NCBI GenBank assembly: GCA_032433595.1
Contig: JASWJB010000037.1
Location: 149,449-213,448 of the forward strand
Source: Conoideocrella luteorostrata
Lineage: Eukaryota; Ascomycota; Sordariomycetes; Hypocreales; Clavicipitaceae
Direction of reading: 5' to 3'
DNA length: 64,000 nucleotides
The notes under the pieces are model-generated. The model was not told where the DNA came from and made no database searches. It worked only from the letters and a program-made list of their open reading frames with translations. Position numbers and translations under genes: made by a program. Below are positions 9,528 through 22,929 of this stretch, piece by piece (position 1 is the stretch's first letter; each line of letters starts with the position of its first letter).

Positions 9528-11779
9528 TTAGTGGCCACAGCGCTAGCGGACGGCGATGGGCGAATAGCTTTGAATCTTGGGCTGGACTATCGCGCTCGAG
9601 TCACCCAGCTGCCCGCCGTGGGCTGCTAGCAACATCCGTTCATCGGCTGCTAACAATTACCTTGCATCCTTCTGGGGGTGGGGTTCTGATCTCTTTCTTT
9701 CTAGTTACTCTGTGCTCAGTACTCCGTACGGAGTAAGGAGGACTAGAATTCAGCCTTAACCACTGCAAATTTGCCAGGTGTAGAGCGTCTGCCTTGGCAT
9801 TTAGGGATAAATGCCGTTCGTATCTAAACCTCAAGGCCATCGCCGACTTCCCTCCATATCCTCAGTAACAATGGCGCAGCGCCGTCCATACTCCATGTTG
9901 GGGTTGCCCGCTTGATCCGTCACAATCACAAGCTTCGGATGCACCTGCGTCCCCGATCCGGATGGGTGCTAGGCAAAATAGACGCAGGGGAAGGACGGTA
10001 AAGTAATAATTACGGAGTAGAAGAACGCGAGGTCGATTAGTTAGCGTATGGAGTTCCAGCTTGCTTTTGAGGTAATGGTGTTTTATGTGGCGATAAATGT
10101 CGGTGGCTACCGTTGAGCAGAACAGTTTGGCCATCGGGCTTGCGGAAGACAACATCGTAATTGATGCTGCTTTCCCCTTTGAGTGAGCCCTTGCAAAGGA
10201 AGGGCAAACTCTTACCATTACTCACCATTTATCCGTATTCGCTGTGACAGACCAAATAGCAAGTGCGTTGTTTGTACTCCGTATATTGATACTGATGGTA
10301 GTCCGCAATAACTACGAATTTAGTCCACCGCCATGAGAGGAGGCTTACTTACCTTCCTCTAAGTATAAGAATGTAGGGCTAAAAATCAATAGTAGAGCCT
10401 CGAAAGTATTCAGCGTATTGTAAATCTAAAGAAGGGGGCCTGCTGCAGGCAAATTGCATGTGCTGGCCCGAAATCACAACAATATGGGGTGGGTCATGTT
10501 GCGAGACCGCAGCCAGTGACTGTTTACTTCATATCCGCTGCCGAGTCACAAACTAGAAGGCATTAGTTATACCGCAAGGTAGTCGGGCCAGAGCTGAGTA
10601 GAAATTGGGTTTAACAAATACTTCGTAAACATTTGAGGATCGCAAGAGGCTTGCTGCCGGTATGCGTTGTAATGGATACAACCTAATACAATGCCGCGGC
10701 AATGGCCGTTTAAAATATACTGTGAACTGCTATCCGACATTGGACAGGTACAACGGAAGCTTGAGTAAGCCCCGGTTCATCTGGCTGACATGTTGTCTCA
10801 AGTGCTACGTGCGGCATGCACAGACTTCAACTCCACTCACGGTCAAGGTCATTCCTTAGTAGCTATGTTTGTCAGGGCTCATCGATGAATATTACAATCA
10901 ATCACACGAGGCCATTGTCAACATGAGGTAGATGTTGATTAGAGGGAAGTCGGACGGGAGGTCAGCTAGGACGCAAACTCTGTTGTGCCCATCAATTTGC
11001 AATTGCAAAGCGCACAGATATGTATGCATTATGCAGCTTGATCTGAGTATTTATGCCACTGCACTCCGTAGTCAAGGAGCATCTTGTCCCAGAAACAACC
11101 AAGAGCACCTACAAAGAGGGTCAGCGTGCGCATTTGTTGCGAGCATGTATTTTTCCAAGCTTAAGGTCTGCAGTGAAATGCTCCCAATGCCATTCATTGC
11201 TGCTTTACCTTGCCACGGTGGCTTTTCATACACCGCCCACATATATGTTTATATATGTATGTATAACTATATATACACCTTTACAAGATAAACTAGAAAA
11301 CATTTTATTCAATAACATGGCCGACCGCCTTAGGTAATCAAGTCTTCCTGTCTATTCCCTCTGACAACTCCCCCAATGGTATATTTGCGATATCCGTGCA
11401 TATATTTCATGTCCTGGCCGAAGGATGGCCGAGTTATTACAATGGTATCTCAAGAATTGCTGAACATATGTCAAAGTGGCTTGGCGAACAATGGCTCCAC
11501 GAAAACAGCAAAAAAAAAAAAACGAAGAAAAAGACGTATAATAAACGTAACACAAAAAGGGAAATGGTAAATATTTACGATGATGCGCAAATACTTAGTT
11601 GATTATACAACGTTTCCGCGGCGTAAAAATCGGAACTCCACCCTGGAGCATGCGGAAGAAAACATAAAAGAAGCAGCATATGAAAGGTCGAAATTAGCAA
11701 ACAAGAGCAATTCATTTTTGCATTCTGCAACCTCCATGTTGAATTTCATGTCTGACCCGTATTGTATATATAGTTGTGC
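9528..11779. other. Gene-poor stretch
   Basis: Between the start of the ILV2 pseudogene and the stop of the first zinc-finger gene. It holds the full palindrome at 9720 and half sites at 10011 and 10275, with a partial one at 11063. The open frames are short, motif-free and overlap on both strands. A run of A's lies near 11510. Nothing coding is supported. Confidence 0.5.
9720..9735. repeat. Complete palindrome TACTCCGTACGGAGTA
   Basis: The only complete 16-bp copy I found. Its 9-bp half (TACTCCGTA or TACGGAGTA) recurs at about 20 places between 9.7 and 32.4 kb. Exact halves by eye: 10011, 10275, 14245, 16914, 17006, 18238, 21671, 22497, 22558, 26253, 26929, 27373, 27443, 28195, 31766, 31932, 32281 and 32369. 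Elsewhere only 35827, 51070 and 63828. The core CCGTACGG has two CGG triplets facing outward, a layout that some Zn2Cys6 regulators bind, but no binder is known to me here. Confidence 0.9.
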
Positions 11780-13627
11780 CTACATGCCCAGCATTGCAGG
11801 CACCATTTCTGGGGGGATTGGGCTTTCATGAGGCGTTGCTTTCTTGGCAGGTCGCAGGCTTTCCATGCTGACCACTCTGCTCCAAGATGCTGGTCGTTTG
11901 TGCGGCACTGGTGTTGCTGGCCGGGGAACCATGGATGTCTGACTGGTGTTCATTGAGTAATCATACATGCCGTGAGGAACTGCAACTTGGTGAGAGTAAG
12001 GATCGAATGGCTCCATGCTGTAAAATGGTTGATGTGGATTCTGTTCCATCTGCATGGCGTACATCATAGGGCCATCGTCAACTGGCGGTGCATTCATCTG
12101 CTTTGGCAAGCCTTGAGGCGCTTCCGGAGCAAATTTCGGGGCATCTACAGGCCATACGGTTTCGTTTGGGATAGGAAACGGTGTCCCGGGATGAGGGCCA
12201 CTCATTGTTTCGTCGCTCATTGCTGTGTCAACGTTACCATTCGGGGCTGATGTAGGTTCGACAACAACGGCGGCAGCGGCGTTTGCTTGGTTGCTACTAG
12301 GTCCCATAGAACTAGCAGGCGTGGGAGGACGAGACGCGCGTTTGCTTTGTCTGCTGGGTAATCTAAAAACCGACGTCGATATGCTGGAACGACTCCTTGC
12401 TGTGGCTAAGGTTGACGTATCATCCTCAATTTTAGGACTTCCAGTGTTGCTTGCATTGTGACCAGGAGAGTTGTTCGTACACGAATTACGGTAAGGCAGT
12501 TGAAAGTACATATCTATCTCGCCAGGAGGTGGAGTCGCTGGAGTGGTGAATGGCGCAGTTCCAAGAATGAATGCCAGCCGGACGAGGTTGGATATGTCGC
12601 TCCCGAGATGTCGGCATTCAAGCATACGCTTCAGATCTCCAGATGATCGAGGTCGCCAGTAAAGTTGTTGTCGTTTTTCCTTTGGCCAAATACACGTCTT
12701 CCAAATGGATTTCACCTGTGGCTGTCTCATCAGGTTTTGTATTTGAATTCTGAATTCCCACTGTTTCACATCGGAGCCATCTTCGAAGTGTTTGGCGATG
12801 TGCTCGAAATGCCTGTCTCGTGTCGCAGACGCGTCTTCGGCTGACTGTGCTTCAAACAAACGCTCTTTGCATGAAGAAAAACCGCACGAAAAGACAACTT
12901 GGGTACACAAATCAGTTCGTGCTGTGCTGTTAGGCAGAGCTTTCATTCGGTGAGCCTCTTTGGCATGGGTGCTATATGCCCTCTCGGTAGAGAAAGTCAA
13001 ATGACAGCCCTTTGTACGGCAAATCCAAACAACGTCAGCTCCGTGGAAATTGTGTAAGTGCTTTTTGAAGTCGCTTTTGCGCCCGAAGCCCACTGGGCTA
13101 TTGTCAAGGAAGCACATTGGACACTGATACTTTTTGGACGTTGGTGCCACCAGCCGCGGTGATGGGTGTGAAGTTATGTCACCTTGAGGCAAAGGTGATG
13201 GGTTCGCGACGGGTGAGTCGAGCCAGGATCGCTCGCTGATTTTGCTCGGTTCCGGGTCGTGCATCGATGATACGTCGTGTGACAGCTCTGGCCATGTATA
13301 TTGGGTGTGAATGGACGCATCATCCGACCTGCAGTGAGATACGTCGGATCCAGTCCAGGCCAAAGACGGGGCGCTTATACTGCTAAGCAGAGTACTTGCC
13401 GAAAAAGTCGAATCTCCAGCTGATTGAAATAATGTCAGTATCGAGTCCGGTTGTCTATCTGTCACCATTCTTCACAATGACTTACAGGATGCCGGTGAAC
13501 CGGTCAGGGCACATAAAAGACTCGGTATCCCATACCGCTGAACCAGTCTTAACAGCTGCTGTCGATCCTCGTCTGTCAATGGCCGCACGTTGGCTTCATC
13601 TTGTGGTTGATGATGGTAAGGAAACAT
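11780..13627 (-). CDS. C2H2 zinc-finger protein, fungal family (paralog A)
   Basis: Exons 13627..13486 and 13419..11780 give 593 aa. The 66-bp intron (GTAAGT donor, CAG acceptor) lies after ...LCALTGSPAS and the frame is kept. Start chosen at MFPYHHQPQDEAN, the first ATG of exon 1. The N-terminus has TDEDRQQLLRLVQRYG, a short helical element. Two C2H2-like fingers begin at C147/C150 (CPMC...HLHNFH) and continue with CRTKGCHLTF...HAKEAH. Then come VVFSCGFSSC, EHIAKHFEDG and the segment IQNLMRQPQVKSIW followed by a helical region around LVRLAFILGT. The remainder is low-complexity Pro/Ser/Ala/Met/Gln-rich, typical of fungal regulators. The same order of blocks occurs in the protein at 22930-24681. 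Probably a nuclear DNA-binding protein; targets unknown. It sits alone between long non-coding flanks. Confidence 0.88.
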
Positions 13628-16600
13628 GATCAAGGGACAAAAGTGATATTGTTCAAGCACTCCTAAAATTATTCGTCTCGCTTTGCGTTAAAAGTCACAG
13701 AAACAAGGGTAGCGTTGAACACTCTGGTGATGTGGTCACCCGCAACCCTTCACAGAGTCGTGAAGGTCTTCGCTTCCAGGCGAGGCCTTGCCTTGGCCTC
13801 ACCACGCGCACAGGGGCGCAATGGTCGAAGGAAAACCGAAGATGAAATGGAGGTCTAGCGAAAGCTGATGCTCGCAAAGTCCAGCTGTGTAGACAAAGAT
13901 GCAGACACGAGCGTAGATTACAAACAGAACAATGAAAGGCGTGGGTATCGATGAACGGTTGTGCCCGGGCGCAGGATTGAGCTTGTTGACACTTGGACAG
14001 TCCAGAAAGTCGCTACCTCTGCTCAAAGTGCTCGTGGAAAGTAGTGAGTGCGAGATGTGAAGTGTATTTGAGAGAATGACTTGGAGTCTCAATTTGGGTG
14101 GGCGGCAACTAAAGTGTATGAATTAAGGAAAATGAGACGAAAAGACGAAGAAGCCGGGGCAATGTCTTCTAGAAGATCTCGGAGAAGGTTCAAACGCCTG
14201 CACGGAAGATGAAATATGGACAGGCAAGCCCTTTCGCCAACGCATACGGAGTATAGGCTGCAACAGTCCTGTCGGGCCTTGCGACCCTTTCTCTTTGTTC
14301 CTCGCTTCTCCACCCAAAAGAGACTTAGCTGCTGGCCTGGTTTTTTTTTTTCAGGCTGTTTGTTCTGTGTCTTTTTTTTTTTAATCAAGCAGGGCCGGGT
14401 CGTGTTGACGAACTTGTCAGGCTTGGGTCGTCATCACCCATTGGCTCCATTGCCCCCCTCCCCGTCGTTTCAGGAACGGCGTCTTTTCTCACCGCAGTCT
14501 CGACGCATTCTGAAACGCGTGGGTTGCAGACTACCCCATGTCGCGACATCCGCTATGCTCAATCTGGCTATTGATGTTGATTTCAGAGGCGGCCCCCCAT
14601 TTACCAGCTCTCAGCCAGAGCCAGGGGCAACATACCAAATTGGCTCTGGCTGTGTCCGTCTGGAGTCGCCGACAGCCAACCACAAGACGTCTCGGGTCGT
14701 CGTATGACCACGTTGGACAGGGTGTTTAAAATTAGCTGTACGCCATCCTTGTCGTCCTCCCACCCCTGGTTTTTTTGGTAGCATCGAAGCGCAAAAAGAT
14801 GTGTGGCGTGGTTGGTGCAGGGCTGGTGGGTGCTTCTGCCATTCTTCTAGAAGGATTAAGGCACGCATCCAGGACCGACGGGTGGCTGTCCAGCGTATCT
14901 GCGATGTGGCAGGGCCAGCAAGTGAACGTGGATGCTTGGGTAAAAAATGGCACCGGTGTGGCCTTGGCATACCTCAAATCAATAGCCTGCATGATAAGGT
15001 CGAGACGCGGAACGATGTTGAGAAATAATAAAATAAACGCGGCCCGTGATGAAGGAGGCAGGGCTGGGCTGACACTTGGCACGGGTATACTTACATTTGG
15101 TCAAGCGGCTTGGAAAGCATGTAGGGGGGGAAGCCGCGCCCAGCTCACGACAGCACGAGCAATGATCCATCTGCAGTTAGCATAGCCAAGTGTACGAGCA
15201 ACATGTGTATTGTACTACTAGTATAATAAGGTCATATACCACAACTCTTGCAAGCTTGTACAAGCTCCTCAAATCACTACAGCAGGATGTGCAAGATGTT
15301 GGCGGATCGTATCTGCGAAACTCAAAATGTAAATACTATGTGTATCGTGTATCGGATCCACCACGCATGCACACACAGAGACCGTGAACAACACAGTCAG
15401 AGGAGGCGTCTACTTAGCAGCAACTTGGTTGCATCAGCATTTTCTTCAACGTCGCAGCCAGAATTAATGGTGGTGGTAGTGGTTTGTCATGGAATGACTG
15501 TGAGTAGCTGTGAATGACGGCGCTAGAGATTAGTTACTACGACGACCAAATTTCGGCTCTTTGTCTTGTGGGCTGCAGATCAATTGATGTCCTCAGATCA
15601 GCCGCCACGCCCGAACATTGAGGGAAATACATCCTTTTGATGCGTGGAAATGTTTCTGGTGGGTTACGGGGACGAAAGTTTAATGTGCAACTCCGGCATC
15701 TCCTCTATATTCTGACGGGAGCTTGCAAATAGTCTCCAGTTGCCCAGCTCATCTCCGGTGCATCCTGTCTTTCGTTTTGACCAGTGCGTCAGGCGCAGTA
15801 GTGGCCGCCACCCTCGGCCCAGCGAGACATAGTCCAAAATTATACTTTTACAAGCGCGGAGCTCTTTTCCAGGATAAGATGGAAGAGAAAGACTCGCACA
15901 AAAATTAAAACCCATGGCCAGCCAGGAATTACAGCTGCGTCATAGCTCGTCCCCGTCCTCGTCCACGCATAAACCAACCACGTCTTGTAATGGAACAGAA
16001 ACTGTCCACTTTCAAAACCGGGACGCAAAGACGTTCGATAGGCCCACCAGTCTCGTAATAGACATGAACTTTCCAGGGGGGAATGTCCTGATACAGAGTG
16101 CTCCGTACATAAGTACCAACAGCCGGATCTGCTGCGCAGCAACCTGAACTGGGCTGTTTACTGTACATATTACTCCTTAGTGACGTGCTTATGCGGTAAT
16201 GGTTAGAGCAAATAGGTTCTATCACATCGGCTCCGAATCCTTACCCCTTGATCACCGTGTCAACGTTTGATGACAAAGAGGGGCGGGAGATGAGAGCGAG
16301 ACAATCGGAATAAACGAGGCACGGCCTCTAACCACTTTGGTCCTCAGAAGGCGGATGGTTCCAATATTGGCACGGACGTGTCATTTGTAGTTACCCTTTC
16401 GAGCAATCATCCACGTAGCACTTTCACTTGCTTGACGTAAGATGTCTATATGTAATATTCCGCTCAGCAGGTGAAATATTATATTGGCATTATAATTTCG
16501 CGCCACTCCAGGGAATCAGGGTGGTGCCACGGAGCAGTTTCAACGTCATGCACACGCATTTTACCTTTACAAACGGCTTCCCTCCACTCATCAACTTGTC

Positions 16601-19600
16601 GTGTTGATACCTTGCCAGTCGCCATTTCCATCAGTAACAACCAATATTTGCAGATCATTCTGCGTCATCGACACCGAATAACACGGACTGCGGAGTGCGG
16701 GATGCACAATTTCACATCTAAGCAAAAGTCATGGTCAGCCATCGGTAACACCGTTGCAACCATCCCAGTCACGGTGGAGACACCACAGGGGCTGGTTACA
16801 AGGTGGCAGAAAAAGGCACGACGTCTCGGAAGGCCCTTAGCCTTTTCTTTCTCTCCAGCAACGTGGTAAGTCAAAAACGGCCCAGGCGGATGGATGCCAA
16901 TCCCTTTCGCGAGTACGGAGTAACTACACCATGATCCACAAACGAGCACTACAACGCATATGAAGCGTATACTCCATACTAGTGCCGAGTATACAGTACT
17001 CTGTGTACTCCGTAATACATAATAATATTTTAACTTTCCATTCTGCAAAAAGAGCGACCAGGTTGATCGATGCTACTCCGCCTTCCGCTGAGCGACGGAT
17101 CGAAAACGCCCCGGCCTGATGATATTCGGTGGCTTAGCGTGATCGACCGGCTCCAGCTCGTCAAGTCCAAACACCACACCTTCTTCCCCCAGCTGTCTTG
17201 GAAATCATGGTGGCATCATGCTATTCCAGAATTGGCATTAATTGTTCTTCTCTCCGTCCTTTTACATCATGTATTATTTCCCTTTTGCGCCTCTGGCTGT
17301 AGATAAAACTCTCGGCTTTACAAGCGACTGGCTGACCTCAAGGAATAGGCGAATCCATCGTTCGGTTGCATGATTCTCCCCAAATGGCGTGACTCTTGGT
17401 GTACCGTACCTGCATCGTTTCGTCTTCAGCCATTGTCCAAATTCCTGCCGATGCTCAGACGGAGCGGCGGCCCCCCCGCGCTCAGGAGTAAAAGGAAACT
17501 CAAAAAGTAAAAGTTCCCGACCAACGTTGTAGTAAAGCTGAGGACCCAATCGCTAGCTCAGCATTTGTATTCGGCCGATGTCTCCGGCACGCTCCTTGGT
17601 GATACCACGTGGCGCTGAAATTAGACTTCTACAGACCGATCACCACCCCATAAAGCAACAATGCGCCGATGTTGGGCCCTGCGCTTTCTTTGTCTGCCAT
17701 TCCAGAGCGCACCATACCATTTCCTGACCTGCCAGTCTCGATAATACGTTGCACATCACGCATTTGCCCCTTAGGAGAGACAAGGCTGTCAGTGGCTCAC
17801 ATCCATCCCCACAACAGTCACCTCGCGCCATTGCGGTGTACACTGTCTTGCCGCACTTACGGGCCACCGAGCCATGCAGACCGCCGTGCAAGATCTTTAG
17901 CAACGTTAGCCACTGTTGGCACTGTTGGTTATGTGGTGTGGGACGCTTAGAAAAAGGCCGTCAACAAGCCGCCAATGACCTTGCCTGAACGCAGTCGTGA
18001 TTGAATGGTACTAAGACATGGCTTGCTGCCTTGAGCGTGAATGAAACAAAAGTGCCCAAATTCTCCTTGCGATGTACTCCATATACTTGAATGCAAGATG
18101 ACTCTAGGAGCCAATAGCCTTATTATTATTTGTATTATAGATGCAATCCCGCCATAAACGAGTCGCGCAGGATATAGGGTGGCTCAAGGGCGGGTCTTGC
18201 AGTAGGCACCGCAAGGCTTGTCAATCGTTCAGTTCAATACGGAGTACTCATTGTTCGAAGTCAGTAAAGGGGCTTGCTAGTCGATTTGTTACTATAGTCT
18301 CTCTGTCGTCTGGTATAATATGAGCGCTATTCGTACGTCAACGTTCATTCTCGTTGGCAATTGCCCCCTTTCTGCAAGGAATCTCATCGACCCGACATGA
18401 CGTTTGTTACCCTATTCCAGACCCATGCCACCACGACGACAGAATATACGTAATGGTTTAGAGTGGGCAGTGCTGAGAAATGTTGCCGAGAAATGCTATA
18501 TTTGATTAAGAAATACGGCTTATAAGGGGGGGGGCTCTTTTGCGCTAATACATAAAAACAAAATAAAGATGACCGCTGAAGATTTCAACGACAGCCGGTA
18601 ACAAATACGAGCTGAACCACATAGTGAGATCATTAGAATCACGATTCAAAAGATCAAGTGCAGGGATCCGCCGATATTACTAGCCGACTCACATTTTGCG
18701 ATTAGTGTCAATGAAGCAAACTCTTGCAATTGGCTAAAGAACTGTCGAACCTCAGCGCTGTCGAGTGAAAATATGGATATTGAGACTTTTGTTGGTTTCT
18801 ATTCCAGATATAACATGTCACATTTAGCGCTTCACTGTAAGGCAGACTAGTATTCAGCTTCTATGCAAACCTTTCAGCATGAAACGTCTTGCCTGCTCTG
18901 CACAGAGAGCCGTCTTGGTTTAAGGTTTGTTGTACCTTATTTAGCTCTGTTAAGATCTATTATGCGAAGATAATTCCTATTTCCACAGCGAGTCACCGCC
19001 ACAGGGAACGGCTTTAGTGATAAAGAATAAGCAAAGCCATCGCTTAAGCATGGCCCCCAAATCCTTCCGTCCCAAGCGTGAGTCCGAAAATTGTGGTTCA
19101 GAAGCCACGTTGTCGGCGTCACACTGAGCAACATACTCGTCATCGCGATACTTGTTGAGCCATTGCCCTGAGCGCCCCAACGAAGTTGAGACTCGCAGTT
19201 GAAACCGTGTCCAAATACTCTATCATTAGACGGAGTACCAAAAGTGCCCAAGACAGCCTCGATGACCAACAGGAGTGGTTTTCTTCGCAATGACACCCTC
19301 CTCTGATGATGGATAATACCTTGATCTCTGCTGATAATTATTACACGCAACATCTACTACCAGAGGCAGGCGTTACCACGGAAGATTAGCTTCTGCATAT
19401 TTTATTCATTATAATGCACTCTAGGTAGCTCAACTACATTCACCCTTAGTTCTTCACAGAGCATTTGTGTTGTCGTTGCTATTCTTTGTCATCCATCTTG
19501 TGCTCTGTCGAATTCCATCACAGCTTCTACCTCCTCCCTGAGCAACACAAGGTATTCTACAAGTTGCCGTAATAGTGTAGCCGGTCAAGAAGGTTAACAA

Positions 19601-22600
19601 AAAGAAAAAAGAAACGGGAGAGCAGGCTCTAAAATAATAGAAGCCGAGGTCGCAGATGTCCCGAACCCTAAGTATCTTTGCTGCAATAAGGTACTTACAT
19701 TCCTATTGTCGGAAGACGTTAGAACGACTAATTGACTTAGGGGGTCATTAAAGTGGCTGGTACAGCTGGATACTCTCTGACGAAGCTTGCAAACCATTGA
19801 TGCCGTGTCGGTGAATTCGAACCATGGTTTTGTGCGCCTAATAACTTGGCCACACCCCGGAGTGGCATTGAAGGACAGCATCCATACAGTACGGCGTTGA
19901 GATCAGTAATAAAAACACATTGATGTATAAATAGGATATTTACTTTCTTAATAACAGCAACTGTTGCATCGTCTGTTCTGATTCTCAATCAAGGCAAACT
20001 TCGGACGGTCAACGTTCCGTCTGCCCTGAACTTCCCCCGGAGCCATTGGGCATCAGCCATGCAGCCTACCTTAATCCATGTATAGACAGAATAAAGGCAG
20101 ACGATGATATTGGACCGCCTAGCCACATCAGATGACATTGTGAGAAACGTTGATTGATGGCAGTTTAAATACGTGATCGATAACAAGGACCCTACGAGAA
20201 AGCAGAGCTGAACGGTAGATAGCATGGCGGATGATTGTGACAGCTTCTGATAGCAAGTGTGTTAAGTAGAGGGGCTAGTGACAGCATATTTTCTTGTTCC
20301 ATTTATTTGTATGTATTCAGTATGAACACAAGCAAAACTCATTACGAATCTGAACCCGCATAATCCGACTTTAATGTTTGGATAACTTCCCCTAAAGCTG
20401 TCAAACATCGTCGATCTAGACTTCGACGGGCCATGTAAGCTGGACTTCTAAGGAATTTAGAATGATGTAGCGCTGGGACACACAAACATGTTGTTGGAGG
20501 ATCAACCATCTCGTACTTGTCAGCCATTTCGTTTGGGGTCCGGGCTTGACAAATGAGAGTCAAGCCGATGCGCCGCTTCGTCCAAACCCCCTCTTTTCGC
20601 AATGAAGACAAATATTCAACATCTGACATAGCGTTCAATTCCTGGACTACCCAGCTTATCCAATTCGACTGGTAAGCAGGGCTGGTAGTGGATCGACAGC
20701 CTCGAACTTGGAGTAAGGCGGTAAAACAGGTAAAGGTGGTATAGTTGTGCTTTTGTAATGGGTTAGTCCCAGGTTTCATGTAGAATCCTTCAAGATCCTA
20801 TACTCTTGCGCTTAGGTATAGATGCCCAACGTCTTAGGAAGCCCTGTTTTATTAAAAAAAAAAAAAAACCGGTTGCCTATATCTGGTATACGTGCAGCCA
20901 ATATCTTAAGAGTATGCCATGTCTATTACATCATTCCACATTAATAAAGCAGCTAACCGATGGTGACGGCATTCTTTCCGAAGTGGATGAGGAGGGTTTA
21001 GTCTCTGGTTGGGTGTGGCGCTTTTACTTATCATTTTATTTTGTTTCTTGGAAAGACGTGGCGTGCACATTTTGCTCAGACTATCCCAACGTGGCTTTTC
21101 GAAGCTATTGAGAATTATGCGAGATCGCAAAACAGCCAATCGCCTACGTTAATATGACTCAAGAATTACGTCGGCTGCATTAATGACGAGGCCCATGTTA
21201 TAAGTTATGCTCGTGAAACTGTCAGGCACCTGATCAGAGACGCACGGCAATGACCTGACAACTGGGCTAAGAATTCTGTCAAAGGTTCACCAGAGCATTT
21301 CGTGATATAAGTTATGCAAGAGGAAGTATTGTTGACGGTCAAGGCACATAAAGTCGCGCCCCCCCTTTTTGTGCAAGAAATCCCTGGCCCTGCCACGCAA
21401 ACAAACCAGGCAGGAATCCCAAACTTCGGTGAGAAGAAAAGCTAGCCGGCCTTCGGACCGACATTCCATTGTGTCAGAGTGGCATCCTACAAACCGCACT
21501 AGACATACCTGCACACGCACGCTCATTGAAGAGCATGGCGCCGATGTATGAGTGGCTTCCGTCGGATGGCATCAATGATGCGTGATTGTCGGAACTAAAG
21601 CCACGTTAGTCTCACAAGCGCTCGCTGCCGTCCCTTCCCATCCCTCGCCACCCCCATTGTCAGCTCTGTGTACGGAGTACCCTGCAGCCATCAAATGGAG
21701 ATGGGTCTTGTCAGCAGTTTGTCATCTTGGGCAATATTCTTTTTTTTCCAAAGGGAAAGCAAACCAGGGTTTTTGGGCTCCATCGCGAAACCGGGATCGC
21801 TCAACGCTGGGATATGCCAAACACCCAACCCTTCAACACACGTTTAATTTTGCAGCCAAGTAAGTATCTCAGCTCGGAGATCAACCTTGGCGCCCTTCAA
21901 CACAAGCCAATCTGCGGTTTGCCATCTGTTGTAGATCCAGGCGAGTGGGTGGGGTTACCACTCGCAATGCTCACTCCAACAGGCTCTGGTTTCTCATGAT
22001 CATGGGATGGCTATCTTGGCGAGAAACACTCGCCGCCGCGCTCGCGGCTATTTGGGCCATGTCCGATGTCTATAAAGATTGCAAGGAATCGACAAGATTC
22101 GTCATGGACAAAGCGGAGACGGGAATACGACAAGGGAAGAAGGGGAGTGTCGCTTGTGTTATCCTGATGACTCTGGTTTGTTCCACTATTCTGCTGTTAT
22201 GACTCGCGACTCGACCGGAATGTAGGGGCTCAACAGCTTCCTAGTCTTATGGAAAAGTAATTTATTGCACACAGCAGTATGCGTATTGGACGTAGGCTGA
22301 TAATAGGCGACACGATTCATACACTATATGGAACAACCGATGTAGCAGCTTGGAACAGACGCGTCGTGCACTATTCCGGGATCTCCCCCACATGCCTCCC
22401 GTTCACCCGGCTAAAGTCAACGGCATGATTGACGAGATACAAAGTTGGTTATGTTTAGGTGCATGGCCATTTCGGCAGTGTATTGTATGCATATCCTACT
22501 CCGTACAATATGCTGTATTCACCATCAAGGCAGTAAAATGCTGATTCTCTCATTCTCTACTCCGTATCATGCTCCTTCTATATATCCATCCACCTTTACA

Positions 22601-22929
22601 TCTCCTCCCTTGCTGATAAGTATCAAGTTCAACACCTCTCTAAGGTGGAATAGTGCAAGTACTCCATAAATTTCCCGTACATACAAGCGATACGCCATAA
22701 CGCCTCGAATATTGTGAACTATATCATGCCCGTTGCCGGATCCCCATCTTTTTCCAATAGGCCGTTAATGGTCTGTCAGACACAAAGCCTCATTTGTCTT
22801 AATACCCAATCCCCTATCCCTGTCAATCGTGAGCGGCAGCGCCATCCATGTGGGACCGTCGGGGTGTCCTAGCCCGAAGACAGAGAAGAAGTAAAGAGGC
22901 ACCGCCAAGTCAAGATTTCCATCTACATA
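13628..22929. other. Gene-poor stretch between the two zinc-finger genes
   Basis: Over 9 kb with no gene I can support firmly. Half sites of the TACTCCGTACGGAGTA palindrome lie at 14245, 16914, 17006, 18238, 21671, 22497 and 22558. Poly-T/A runs occur near 14341, 14370 and 20853. Long same-strand 5' regions like this are seen upstream of developmental regulators in fungi, so part may be promoter or leader of paralog A; that is inference. The best coding-like patches are on the minus strand at 18.9-20.8 kb, listed separately. Confidence 0.5.
20342..20779 (-). CDS. Possible small protein of unknown family
   Basis: A 145-codon ATG-started frame with no recognisable domain. The stretch WISWVVQELNAMSDVEYLSS and the following charged part look more protein-like than neighbouring frames. 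Nearby minus-strand frames (20225..20070 beginning MLSTVQLCFLVGSLLSITYL with a GT donor after YTWIK, and 19881..19690 ending at a GTAAGT) could be exons of one gene or relics. I could not build a continuous spliced model. It may be non-coding. Confidence 0.22.
   Translation of the reverse strand: MKPGTNPLQKHNYTTFTCFTALLQVRGCRSTTSPAYQSNWISWVVQELNAMSDVEYLSSLRKEGVWTKRRIGLTLICQARTPNEMADKYEMVDPPTTCLCVPALHHSKFLRSPAYMARRSLDRRCLTALGEVIQTLKSDYAGSDS

Noticed and set aside
14216..14707. 163-codon plus frame
   Set aside because: Runs through poly-T tracts and a palindrome half site; no protein-like composition.
19801..19870. tRNA-like A and B boxes on the minus strand (TGGCCAAGTTATTAGG and GGTTCGAATTC)
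   Set aside because: The T-stem and acceptor halves do not pair, the spacing is too short, and the same bases form part of a coding-like frame.
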